Below are positions 1-6,843 of a DNA stretch of 13,743 bases, one piece after another; position 1 is the stretch's first letter, and each line of letters begins with the position of its first letter. The stretch is from Micavibrio sp. UBA1672 (GTDB taxonomy: Bacteria; Pseudomonadota; Alphaproteobacteria; Micavibrionales; Micavibrionaceae), in assembly GCA_002320665.1 (NCBI GenBank), contig DCKO01000011.1, forward strand, positions 1-13,743. The letters are read 5' to 3'. The notes beneath the pieces were generated by a model that was given only the letters and a program-made list of their open reading frames with translations, was not told the DNA's origin and made no database searches. The position numbers and the translations under genes are program-made.

Positions 1-2021
1 GCAATAACCTTAAGGTTCAGTGAGTGCCCCAGATTAATAATCGTGCGGGCAATAGAAGCATTTTCTTTATCGTTCAGGGCTTGACGAATAAAGGACTGGT
101 CAATCTTCAGGCGGTCAATCGGGAATTGACTGAGGTATGACAAGGAAGAATAGCCTGTTCCAAAGTCGTCAATGGCAAGTTCGACACCAAGAGCATGTAA
201 GTTGTGGAGAATATTAACGGTCTGCTTGATGTCATCCATGAAGACACTTTCTGTAACTTCCAATTCAAGCATTTCCGGAGGGATACCTGTTTCTGCTAGG
301 GCGGTAGCAACATTTTCACATATATCGCTTTGTACGAATTGGTTACCAGAGACGTTGACTGCAAAACGAAGATTTAGACCATATTCTTCACGGAATTTAG
401 CGGCGGTCTCACAGGCTTTTTTCAAGACCCATTGACCAATAGGGACAATAAGGCCGGATTGCTCGGCTACCGGAATGAAAACACCGGGGGAAATGAATGT
501 ACCGCCTTCTTTGCTATTATCGGCTTTCCACCATCTCAGCAAGGCTTCTGCACCAATAACTTGACCAGTTTTAAGATCTAATTGTGGCTGGAAAAACAAA
601 CGTAGCTGATCGTTCTCTAGGGCATAACGTAGGTCGCGTAACATCTGGAAACGTTCTTGAACGGCGCGATCAAAATCTTCAGAATATTCTTTGATTGTAT
701 CACGGCCTTCTTCCTTGGCGCGGTTAAGGGCAATATCCGCATTTTTTAGAACAACATCAGGCTCAGCACTATCATCTGGAAAAGTTGATACTCCGATAGA
801 GGCGCGAATCTGGAATTCTTCATTAAAGACCTTAAATGGCTCTGAACGGATGATACCAATGACACGTTCCGCTACGTCTCGTGCGCTTAATGTATCTCTA
901 ATTAGAGGGGTCATAATCGCAAATTCATCCTCTCCCATTTTCGAGACAAAAGAGCTCTGTGGCATGGATGTACGAAGGCGTTTACCAACGGCACGTAAAA
1001 TAGCATCACCCACATTATGACCCATAGAATCATTGATATCTTTGAAGTGATCCAGATCCAAAGTCACAACCGCAAAATGATTTTGTTCACTGCTAGAGGT
1101 GAGTTTTGCTGCTTCAGCAAGGTTTTGAACAAATAAAGACCGATTGGGCAGACCAGTCAAAGTGTCATAATAAGCTAGTTTATGTATTTTATCTTCAGCT
1201 GTACTTTTGAGGTTATTAATATTCTCTGCATTCTGATAAATTAGTTTCTGTGTCAATTCAATTGCAGCCCCCATTTCATCAGTTGGGCTGAAGGGAGATT
1301 TGGCAATGTCTGGATTTTCAGGGTTTTTAAAAGCCGCTATCAAATTCTCTTTCATGAAGAGCATAGGCTCCAAAAGCCATTTTCCAAGCGCAATCATCAA
1401 AACATTTGTCACAAGCAGGGACAAAATGAACATAACTATAATGTTATTCCAAACAAACTCATTAATGCGAGGTTGAATGTCACCAGCATAAACTTGGGCA
1501 ACAAGGCGGAATTTATTCTGTATATTGACTTCCGAGCCGCCAAAGACAATCTCCAACGTATTGCCATCATCGCTTAGGACACTGCTTTTAAGATTTTCAA
1601 TTGTGGGAACTAACTTTGTTGGATTGCCGTACCCTTTCAGAAAATTATTGTGGTAGTCATAAATGGATAATCCAGTGATATTAGTTGTGTCCAGAAGGCG
1701 GAAGGCGTATCGTTCAGAGATCGGAAGGGCACCAGATCTTTCCGAGATGGAAATAATGGTCATACGGGCTTGTTCTTTTAAGGAATTTATTTGCTCAAGG
1801 CGATATCTTTCAATGCTGCCTAAATTCAAAACTAATGTTTGGATTAACATGATTGTTAAGAAAGCAGTTGCGGCGACGCGCCAGCTGACCTTACTTTTCC
1901 AGATTTTGGTAGGAGAAGAAACAAGAATATTACTATATTTTGCTCTTGGTTTTGATTCCAATGCAATATCCTTTTCAGGTTCTTTCGTATCAATGGCCTT
2001 TAAGTAGGATGACATTCCCAT
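1..2021 (-). CDS. Membrane-anchored GGDEF/EAL cyclic-di-GMP regulator, C-terminus beyond window
   Basis: 673 codons are visible and the frame stays open to the window edge. Order: cytoplasmic N-terminus, TM1 about 48-66, a roughly 120-residue periplasmic sensor region, TM2 about 191-214, a short linker, GGDEF domain from about 281 (YYDTLTGLPNR, DLDHFKDIND), then EAL domain. The GGDEF signature reads KMGEDEF (363-367 GEDEF), so the second Gly is Glu, and no RxxD inhibitory site precedes it. The EAL domain looks competent: EALLRW 492-497, ELEVTES about 586-592, DDFGTGYSSL 618-627, LKIDQSFI 638-645. The likely job is breakdown of cyclic-di-GMP in response to an extracytoplasmic cue, with the GGDEF half active, weak or GTP-binding only. 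An in-frame TAG lies just upstream of ATG 2021, so the start is this ATG or the one two codons later. Neither has a strong Shine-Dalgarno. Domain calls are firm; net activity is inferred. Confidence 0.93.
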   Translation of the reverse strand, partial: MGMSSYLKAIDTKEPEKDIALESKPRAKYSNILVSSPTKIWKSKVSWRVAATAFLTIMLIQTLVLNLGSIERYRLEQINSLKEQARMTIISISERSGALPISERYAFRLLDTTNITGLSIYDYHNNFLKGYGNPTKLVPTIENLKSSVLSDDGNTLEIVFGGSEVNIQNKFRLVAQVYAGDIQPRINEFVWNNIIVMFILSLLVTNVLMIALGKWLLEPMLFMKENLIAAFKNPENPDIAKSPFSPTDEMGAAIELTQKLIYQNAENINNLKSTAEDKIHKLAYYDTLTGLPNRSLFVQNLAEAAKLTSSSEQNHFAVVTLDLDHFKDINDSMGHNVGDAILRAVGKRLRTSMPQSSFVSKMGEDEFAIMTPLIRDTLSARDVAERVIGIIRSEPFKVFNEEFQIRASIGVSTFPDDSAEPDVVLKNADIALNRAKEEGRDTIKEYSEDFDRAVQERFQMLRDLRYALENDQLRLFFQPQLDLKTGQVIGAEALLRWWKADNSKEGGTFISPGVFIPVAEQSGLIVPIGQWVLKKACETAAKFREEYGLNLRFAVNVSGNQFVQSDICENVATALAETGIPPEMLELEVTESVFMDDIKQTVNILHNLHALGVELAIDDFGTGYSSLSYLSQFPIDRLKIDQSFIRQALNDKENASIARTIINLGHSLNLKVI

Positions 2022-2071
2022 ACCGTGTTTAAAATTGCCCTAAATGGATTGGGAAAGGCGCAAGAATGCAC
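2000..2071 (-). CDS. Possible 23-codon leader ORF overlapping the GGDEF/EAL start
   Basis: A GTG at 2071 sits about six bases after GGAGGG, the best Shine-Dalgarno-like sequence upstream of the GGDEF/EAL gene. The frame runs 23 codons (VHSCAFPNPFRAILNTVW...) and stops at TAA 2002-2000, inside the regulator's first codons in another frame. The regulator itself has a poor ribosome binding site, so ribosomes loaded here could feed its translation. This is inference from position only. No family is recognised, and chance is a real alternative for an ORF this short. Confidence 0.2.
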   Translation of the reverse strand: MHSCAFPNPFRAILNTVWECHPT

Positions 2072-2182
2072 AGAAATCCCTCCACACTTATAAACATTAT
2101 ATAATGCTAATCTTAATAATATCTTTAAATTAAAGGCGTATAAACGAACTTATCCAAACAAAATTTATACCAAATTCCAGGC

Positions 2183-2214
2183 AAAAAGAAGCCCCGGCAC
2201 AAAGCACGGGGCCT
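2183..2214 (-). terminator. Rho-independent terminator, minus strand
   Basis: Read on the minus strand, AGGCCCCG pairs with CGGGGCTT (eight pairs, one G-U) around a short loop, and TTCTTTTT follows. It lies downstream of rlmB and the possible 45-residue ORF and before the GGDEF/EAL gene, so it would separate these transcripts. Confidence 0.72.
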
Positions 2215-2232
2215 TTGAGGTTGGGGTGATAA

Positions 2233-2263
2233 GCTGACGAAACTACCAGATACTTTCGTCAGC
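2233..2263. repeat. Perfect 10-bp inverted repeat
   Basis: GCTGACGAAA and TTTCGTCAGC form a perfect ten-base stem around an 11-base loop. No T-run follows on either strand. It sits between the 45-residue ORF stop and the terminator at 2183-2214, so it may be a 3' stability hairpin, part of a small RNA, or a protein-binding site. Confidence 0.5.
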
Positions 2264-2277
2264 AGCGGGTTGAACCG

Positions 2278-2415
2278 TTAAAGAACTCGATCAAAACTCT
2301 TTGTGGACTTACGTGACCGATTTCTAATTCTGACCTCTGCAGCTTTCCCTCTTGTCTTGTACAAGCTTAATAAAGCAAAAGTTATAAGAGAGCAACAGCT
2401 AATAATTCCAAACAT
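2278..2415 (-). CDS. Possible 45-residue membrane peptide
   Basis: ATG 2415 opens a 45-codon frame. Residues 3-18 (GIISCCSLITFALLSL) are strongly hydrophobic and would make one short membrane span. The rest is very basic (KTRGKAAEVRIRNRSRKSTK), which the positive-inside rule would place in the cytoplasm. It follows rlmB by about 110 bases on the same strand and precedes two hairpins. A GGGGAAAG purine run lies rather far upstream (about 15 bases), so initiation looks weak. No family is recognised. The clear hydrophobic/basic division argues for a real small protein, but the length leaves chance open. Confidence 0.35.
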   Translation of the reverse strand: MFGIISCCSLITFALLSLYKTRGKAAEVRIRNRSRKSTKSFDRVL

Positions 2416-2528
2416 TTTTATAATTATTTTCTTTCCCCAAGAGCTTATTTTTTCCTTCTGATTTCAATACTAACAATAACTCTTGGCGTATGTCAAAAAA
2501 AATCTGCTTTATATAATAAAAACCTTAA

Positions 2529-3272
2529 TTAGTTTTTCGAAACATCTAATGTCATGGCATAAAAAGCAACCGCTCCCGCATTTGAAACATTCAAGCTGGC
2601 AATAGGGCCAGAAGTTGGAAGTTTAACCATAAAATCACATTTTTTCCGCAAAGATTGACGCAGGCATGTGCCTTCCGCGCCAAGAATTAAAACAAGTTTT
2701 TCATTTTTTGGGGTGATATGAATGTCATGCTCGGCTTCACTGTCCAGGCCAAAGACTGTAAAAAGCGAATCTTGTAGTTCTTCAATAGTGCGATTGAGAT
2801 TCGTCACATAAGCAACAGGCACATGCTCAATTGCACCGCAAGCAGCTTTTGCTAAAACACCATCCAGAATAGGGGCGTGTTTCTTTTGTAAAATAATACC
2901 GTCAATCCCGAACGCGCACGCACTTCTTATAATCGCGCCAATATTATGTGGGTCTGTAACTTGATCTAGTATCACGAGCCTGCTGGCATCCTGCGAATGA
3001 GATTTTATAATAAAATCCTGCAAATCAGATTCTTCCAAGGGGGCGCATTTAATAGCTAGCCCCTGATGCACGGCGTTTTTAGGCAATAACTTATCAAATT
3101 TACCTTTATCGACAATAATCGCCTTTGGGCGCTTCAACCCTTTCTGCCGCGCCAGTTCCAAACTATCTTCAAACCCTTTCTGTGCATTGGGAAGCATGTA
3201 TAAAGCCTCAATTTTTCTCTGCGGATTGAGCCATGCTTCATGAACAGAATGAAAACCGTATAATATGTGCAT
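2529..3272 (-). CDS. rlmB: TrmH-family 23S rRNA (guanosine-2'-O-)-methyltransferase RlmB
   Basis: 247 residues, the usual RlmB length. The enzyme methylates the ribose 2'-OH of a peptidyl-transferase-loop guanosine in 23S rRNA (G2251 in E. coli numbering) using S-adenosylmethionine. The N-terminus (LYGFHSVHEAW) matches the substrate-binding domain start. The SPOUT knot motifs are in order: motif 1 LDQVTDPHNIGAIIRSA about 102-118 (Asn110, Arg116), motif 2 LILGAEGTCL about 195-204, motif 3 SGPIASLNVSNAGAVAFY about 221-238. The start at 3272 is chosen because the family begins at this point. The upstream sequence lacks a strong Shine-Dalgarno. It stands alone, divergent from the tRNA gene, and looks like ordinary host chromosome. 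A paralogous TrmH-family tRNA/rRNA enzyme is the main alternative. Confidence 0.9.
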   Translation of the reverse strand: MHILYGFHSVHEAWLNPQRKIEALYMLPNAQKGFEDSLELARQKGLKRPKAIIVDKGKFDKLLPKNAVHQGLAIKCAPLEESDLQDFIIKSHSQDASRLVILDQVTDPHNIGAIIRSACAFGIDGIILQKKHAPILDGVLAKAACGAIEHVPVAYVTNLNRTIEELQDSLFTVFGLDSEAEHDIHITPKNEKLVLILGAEGTCLRQSLRKKCDFMVKLPTSGPIASLNVSNAGAVAFYAMTLDVSKN

Positions 3273-3398
3273 ATGATTTGGTGTCTCTGTATTATTGTTC
3301 TTTTTTTCAATTTTAGATCATTGCACACTTGACATTAAAAGCAAAATACCGTTTTTTCACATTCACGTGTTTTTAACCGTAACTAATCATATCCCCGT

Positions 3399-3484
3399 GG
3401 TGGGGTGGTCGAGTGGTTAAAGGCAGCGGATTGTAACTCCGCCCGCGTAAGCGTACGTAGGTTCGAATCCTACCCCCACCACCA
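3399..3484 (+). tRNA. tRNA-Tyr (anticodon GTA)
   Basis: The acceptor stem GGTGGGG (3399-3405) pairs with CCCCACC (3474-3480), followed by discriminator A3481 and an encoded CCA at 3482-3484. The anticodon stem GCGGA/TCCGC encloses TTGTAAC, giving anticodon GTA. A long variable arm (about 14 bases) fits bacterial class II tRNA-Tyr. The T arm is GTAGG-TTCGAAT-CCTAC. A TTGACA at 3329-3334 is a possible -35 element but lacks a matching -10. The integrase gene begins 174 bases downstream, so the 3' end is the probable integration target. Confidence 0.95.
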
Positions 3485-3607
3485 TTTTTCTCTGCACGGA
3501 AATTCTTCCAACCCCACATATATCACTAAAAGCAAGGACTACAAAGGATTTTGTTTCTATGTCTGTGGATGCAACTCTATAGGATTACATTTACATCTAT
3601 AAAAATT
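3485..3607 (+). other. Spacer between tRNA-Tyr and the integrase control region
   Basis: A short T-run (TTTTTCTC) follows the CCA end and may help end tRNA transcription. No gene, duplicated tRNA segment or clear hairpin was seen in the remaining hundred bases. If the island was inserted in the tRNA 3' end, this is its extreme left end (attL side). Confidence 0.4.
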
Positions 3608-3656
3608 GGGGGTACATTAGGGGGTATATTTCAACAGGTAGAAAGTTGATACCCCC
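3608..3656 (+). promoter_or_regulatory. GGGGGTA site cluster upstream of the integrase
   Basis: GGGGGTA at 3608 and GGGGGTATAT at 3620 are direct repeats 12 bases apart, and GATACCCCC at 3648-3656 is an inverted copy ending two bases before the integrase ATG. The same arrangement, with the same 12-base step, recurs at 12686-12775. These are candidate integrase arm-type sites or an autoregulatory operator. The inverted copy occupies the place of a Shine-Dalgarno, which the integrase lacks. Confidence 0.5.
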
Positions 3657-3658
3657 AA

Positions 3659-4876
3659 ATGAAGCTTGCAGATATCAAATGCAAGAGCGCAGCGCCCAAG
3701 GAAAAGCCTTATAAACTGGCCGATGGTGGGGGTATGTATCTGGATGTCCGGCCAAACGGGGCAAAGTATTGGCGGTTAAAGTTCCGTATTAATGGCACTG
3801 AAAAGCTTTTGGCGCTGGGGGTATATCCAGAGGTTTCTTTGGCCAAAGCCCGTGAAAAGCGCCAGAAAGCAAGGGATTTAATCGCTGGGGGTATCGACCC
3901 GTCATTAGAGCAAAAGAAGAAAAGGGCACTATCAAAGGCTAGTTCGGCCAATACGTTTGAGGCAATAGCCCGCGAGTGGCATGAGATAAATACCCCCAAA
4001 TGGTCAAAGAATTATGCCGATGGGGTTTTAACGCGGCTGGAAACTTATATCTTTCCTGAAATCGGAAACTTCCCGATAGACCAGATCGAGCCGCCTTTAT
4101 TGCTCCAGACGATTCGCAAGATAGAAAGCCGCCCAGCCATTGAAATAGCAAAACGCCAATTACAAAAATGCGGGGAAGTTTTTCGCTATGCGATTGCTAC
4201 AGGCCGCGCAGTGCGTGACCCTTCTGCTGATATCAAGGGGGCATTAAAGCCGCAAAAGCAAACCCATTATGCAGCTCTGGATATCAAAGAGTTTCCGGCC
4301 TTCCTGCAAAAGCTGGAAAAGAATGATGCGCGGCTATACCGGAACACCATGAATGCTATCAAGCTGCTTATGCTTACCTTTGTGCGTACGAATGAGTTAA
4401 TCAATGCGCGGTGGGATGAAATCAACTTTGATAAGAAAGAATGGGTTATCCCAGCCGAGCGTATGAAGATGGGAAAAGAACATATCGTTCCCTTATCGAA
4501 TCAGGCCATTGATATTCTGAAAGATCAAAAGGAAATAGCGGGGCATTGGCCTTTGGTATTCCCCAGCCCTGTCCGGCCAAAGCAATCAATCAGTAATAAT
4601 ACGATACTGGGCGCAATCAAACGCATGGGTTATCAGGGGCGAATGACCGGCCACGGTTTTAGAGCCTTAGCCATGAGTACAATCAAACAAGAATTAGGCT
4701 ATAGGCATGAAGTTGTCGATAGACAGCTTGCACACAGCCCCAAGAACAAAGTCGATAAAGCCTATGACCGCGCCGATTTTCTAAAAGAACGTAAAAAGAT
4801 GATGCAGGAATGGGCAGATTACGTGGACGCACAAGGAAGTCATGGTCAGGTTGTTAAGGTGAGGTTTGGGGGATGA
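3659..4876 (+). CDS. Tyrosine-recombinase integrase, DUF4102 (P4-type) family
   Basis: 405 residues, full length. The enzyme would cut and rejoin DNA to insert or excise the island at the tRNA-Tyr 3' end. Domains: N-terminal DUF4102 arm-binding region 1-90 (KPYKLADGGGMYLDV, LGVYPEVSLAKAR), core-binding region about 98-185, catalytic domain about 205-375. The catalytic set is complete: Arg243 in FVRTNEL, Lys273 region in KMGKEHIVPLS, His332 and Arg335 in GHGFRA, His359 in QLAHSPKN, and nucleophile Tyr369 in KAYDRADF. No Shine-Dalgarno precedes the ATG; the start is supported by the family N-terminus. The coding sequence contains four more GGGGGTA or TACCCCC copies (3728, 3817, 3887, 3991). Its stop overlaps the next start as ATGA. 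Likely functional; target-site choice is inferred from position. Confidence 0.95.
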   Translation: MKLADIKCKSAAPKEKPYKLADGGGMYLDVRPNGAKYWRLKFRINGTEKLLALGVYPEVSLAKAREKRQKARDLIAGGIDPSLEQKKKRALSKASSANTFEAIAREWHEINTPKWSKNYADGVLTRLETYIFPEIGNFPIDQIEPPLLLQTIRKIESRPAIEIAKRQLQKCGEVFRYAIATGRAVRDPSADIKGALKPQKQTHYAALDIKEFPAFLQKLEKNDARLYRNTMNAIKLLMLTFVRTNELINARWDEINFDKKEWVIPAERMKMGKEHIVPLSNQAIDILKDQKEIAGHWPLVFPSPVRPKQSISNNTILGAIKRMGYQGRMTGHGFRALAMSTIKQELGYRHEVVDRQLAHSPKNKVDKAYDRADFLKERKKMMQEWADYVDAQGSHGQVVKVRFGG

Positions 4877-5775
4877 TTAAAAGCTCAAAAGACAATGCAG
4901 CCTCTACAAACAAAAATTTGGATGAAAGTACAATTAACGAAATTTATTCTTTGATAGATGAGCTTATTGATTTACATGGAAAAAATAAATCATCATTGGA
5001 TAATGACTCCACTTTTGATGCTATTAGTGGCGCTGGAAAAGCCCTTACTGCTTTTGGAATGCTTGGAAAAATTTTAACAGAGTGGGCAGAGGAAACAGTA
5101 TTTAATATTTATCATAAAAATAATATTGATGATAATGGCATGCCTAATAAAGACCCCTTGGCGATTCATAGAAGAGCTATTAGTGATATTATTTTTACTC
5201 ATTTTATTGCAAGAGACTCGGAATGGCATAAATACCTTAGTGAAGGTTTGATAGCACTAAATGAAGGAGAAGTAGAAGATTTATTTCAACCATCTAAATC
5301 TAGAGCACAAGGACAACCAAATACTCTTAAACTTTTAAAAATTGCAGCAGTTAAGCATGTTTATAAGCTATGTGGTAGTGGTTGGAAAAAAATTGCAGCC
5401 CAAACAAAAGTCTCTGAGGAATGTGGAGTTACTTATGATTCTATAAAGAAGTGGGAAAAAGAGTTATTAAAAAAATATCCCGAAGTAAAAGAGGAGTGCG
5501 TAGGTATCGAATGGGTTGCAGATTTATTGGAAACAACAAGGAGTGAGCATCCAAATTTTTCCGAGGAGGCAATTATATCTATTATTCATGACGAGCTTAA
5601 GCTTTTAGATATTGGAGAATTTTTTGATGTCGTAAATGGTTATGCTGAGGAACTAACTAGCACAAGTAACGAAGATTGGTTCAATATATTTAATGTCGCA
5701 TTGCATGAGCTAGAAAGGTCTTATCCATTAGGTGAATTAGGAAACAAAATGAAAAAGGCTGGCTTGCGTTTATAA
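4873..5775 (+). CDS. Integrase-coupled HTH-containing protein, function unknown
   Basis: 300 residues; ATG 4873 overlaps the integrase stop (ATGA), so it is probably translated by coupling. The first 120 residues are acidic and helical without recognised motifs. Residues about 128-166 carry ALNEGEVEDLF, a QGQPNTL turn and an alanine/lysine helix. Residues 170-197 (WKKIAAQTKVSEECGVTYDS, then IKKWEKEL) resemble a resolvase- or MerR-like helix-turn-helix. From memory, proteins with GEV..LF.P and a following HTH often sit next to integrases in alphaproteobacterial islands, but no function is established that I know of. The DNA is clearly more AT-rich than the integrase, which hints at a different origin or relaxed codon use. 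A recombination directionality factor, regulator or island-protection factor would all fit. Confidence 0.75.
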   Translation: MIKSSKDNAASTNKNLDESTINEIYSLIDELIDLHGKNKSSLDNDSTFDAISGAGKALTAFGMLGKILTEWAEETVFNIYHKNNIDDNGMPNKDPLAIHRRAISDIIFTHFIARDSEWHKYLSEGLIALNEGEVEDLFQPSKSRAQGQPNTLKLLKIAAVKHVYKLCGSGWKKIAAQTKVSEECGVTYDSIKKWEKELLKKYPEVKEECVGIEWVADLLETTRSEHPNFSEEAIISIIHDELKLLDIGEFFDVVNGYAEELTSTSNEDWFNIFNVALHELERSYPLGELGNKMKKAGLRL

Positions 5776-5845
5776 AATAGGTACGAAACCACTCACTTTC
5801 ATACCCCTTCATTAACATGACATACTTTAAATTTCATGCAACGCT

Positions 5846-5873
5846 CTCCATACAGATAAACAACCTTATGGAG
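5846..5873 (+). promoter_or_regulatory. Hairpin sequestering the AlpA-like gene's ribosome binding site
   Basis: CTCCATA (5846-5852) and TATGGAG (5867-5873) are a perfect seven-base inverted repeat around a 14-base loop. The right arm contains the Shine-Dalgarno GGAG (5870-5873), which lies nine bases before ATG 5883. In the mRNA the stem would hide the site. At the DNA level it could equally be an operator. Confidence 0.5.
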
Positions 5874-5882
5874 ATACAGCAC

Positions 5883-6062
5883 ATGACCCAAAACACCCCC
5901 GCAAAATCCGTTTCTGAATTTTGCCAGAACAATAACATTAGCCAGAGCTTCTTTTACAAGTTGCTGAAACAGGGCAAAGCCCCGCGCATAATGAAAATCG
6001 GAAACCGGACAATCATCACCGCCGAAGCCGAGAATGAATGGCGCAAAGCTATGGAAGCTTAA
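5883..6062 (+). CDS. Small AlpA/excisionase-like DNA-binding protein
   Basis: 59 residues from ATG 5883, chosen over upstream in-frame starts because GGAGA precedes it at good spacing. The sequence shows the compact winged-HTH pattern of AlpA and phage excisionase proteins: SVSEFCQNNNISQSFFYKLL (a helix-turn-helix), GKAPRIMKIGNRTIIT (the wing, with the usual KIG.R..I), then EAENEWRKAMEA. Members of this class bind near attachment sites to steer excision or activate the integrase promoter. It is 100 bases after the HTH gene and its translation may be limited by a hairpin on its ribosome binding site. The family call is strong; regulator versus excisionase cannot be settled from sequence. Confidence 0.85.
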   Translation: MTQNTPAKSVSEFCQNNNISQSFFYKLLKQGKAPRIMKIGNRTIITAEAENEWRKAMEA

Positions 6063-6088
6063 CAAAACTTAATATGTAACACGATAAA

Positions 6089-6127
6089 AAGCCGCCCCAG
6101 TAGCTTCGCAACACTCTGAAACGGCTT
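6089..6127 (+). terminator. Weak terminator-like stem after the AlpA-like gene
   Basis: AAGCCG and CGGCTT form a six-pair stem closing a 27-base loop, followed by AATTCTTAATT. The loop is long and the T-run poor, so this may be only a weak or attenuating terminator between the AlpA-like gene and the next operon. Confidence 0.3.
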
Positions 6128-6166
6128 AATTCTTAATTAAAAGTAGATAAATAGAAAGGAATGCTT

Positions 6167-6496
6167 ATGAGCATAGCCAAAGGAAACCCTTGTATCAATT
6201 CCAAAGATACAGACGAAAATAATAACCCCTTACTGGAATACGAAAACGGGCATTTAATCGGAAAACACCCTAAAAATACGGAGATTTTTTCACTTAAACA
6301 ATCTGGGCATAGTAACCTACCACTCGCACAAATCATTCGTAAAAAGTGCTTAGATTGTTGTGCTTTTCAGGCAAGAGAGGTGCGCAAATGCGTTTGCACC
6401 TCTTGCCCCTTATGGCCATACCGGATGGGCAAAAACCCGTTTCAAGCTGCCAAGCATAAAGGCAAGCCCTCTAACCTCAATAAAACTGGGGGTTAG
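6167..6496 (+). CDS. Cys-cluster (probable zinc-binding) phage/island protein
   Basis: 109 residues from ATG 6167, chosen over the ATG at 6161 because AAAGGA ends six bases before it. The N-terminal half is polar and unremarkable. The C-terminal half has a dense Cys pattern, IIRKKCLDCC then KCVCTSC (Cys 61, 64, 65, 75, 77, 80), followed by PLWPYRMGKNPF. That layout suggests a small zinc-binding fold. From memory, the KCLDCC...C.LWPYRMG.NPF signature is common in prophage-like regions of alphaproteobacteria, as a protein of unknown function. It is followed after three bases by the next gene, so the two are probably one operon. A role in nucleic-acid binding is inference only. Confidence 0.75.
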   Translation: MSIAKGNPCINSKDTDENNNPLLEYENGHLIGKHPKNTEIFSLKQSGHSNLPLAQIIRKKCLDCCAFQAREVRKCVCTSCPLWPYRMGKNPFQAAKHKGKPSNLNKTGG

Positions 6497-6499
6497 CCG

Positions 6500-6793
6500 A
6501 TGGGAAAACTTGTCAAAACTCAACTTGAATTTATCGCTTGGTTTGATGGCATTGCCAAACATATGGAAGTTTCAGGCAAAGCTGCCAAGACCCTTGCAGC
6601 TCTGGTCAGTAATGGCAGGCATGGCGTGACAGCCTATGAAATATCCCAGACATGGGCTTTGAGGTTAGCCGCCTATATCCATGACTTGCGAAAGCTCGGG
6701 CTTGATATCCAGACCATACGGGAAGAACACGATGAAGGCTGGCATGGGCGATATATCCTGCATACCCCAGTCGAAATAATAGATATTGAATAA
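6500..6793 (+). CDS. Winged-helix domain protein of mobile islands
   Basis: 97 residues, beginning three bases after the preceding stop, with GGGGG (overlapping that stop region) as a likely Shine-Dalgarno. Residues about 25-90 read as a winged helix: AAKTLAALVSNGRHGVTAYE, a recognition-helix stretch ALRLAAYIHDLRKLGL, then a wing with EEHDEGWHGRYIL. The same arrangement is familiar from short winged-helix proteins paired with Cys-cluster and AlpA-like genes in alphaproteobacterial integrated elements. It probably acts as an internal regulator of the element. No enzymatic motif is present. The gene before it is co-transcribed, and the next gene follows after 50 bases on the same strand. Confidence 0.75.
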   Translation: MGKLVKTQLEFIAWFDGIAKHMEVSGKAAKTLAALVSNGRHGVTAYEISQTWALRLAAYIHDLRKLGLDIQTIREEHDEGWHGRYILHTPVEIIDIE

Positions 6794-6843
6794 ATCAACA
6801 AGGATGGGGTTTTCCTGCCCCTTTTTATGGACTCCGAAAACTC

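Noticed and set aside
172..1020. Plus-strand frames opposite the GGDEF/EAL gene
   Set aside because: They are antisense shadows of a gene with clear catalytic motifs.
3329..3357. TTGACA as a sure tRNA promoter
   Set aside because: The -35 match is perfect but the expected -10 position is a T-run, and it lies about 65 bases before the tRNA, so I mention it only as a possibility.
3405..3602. Plus-strand 65-codon frame starting in the tRNA
   Set aside because: It overlaps the tRNA-Tyr gene and the spacer behind it; the composition is not protein-like.
4873..5775. Calling the integrase-coupled protein a known defence protein
   Set aside because: Position in an island is suggestive but there is no nuclease, NTPase, toxin or sensor motif to support it.
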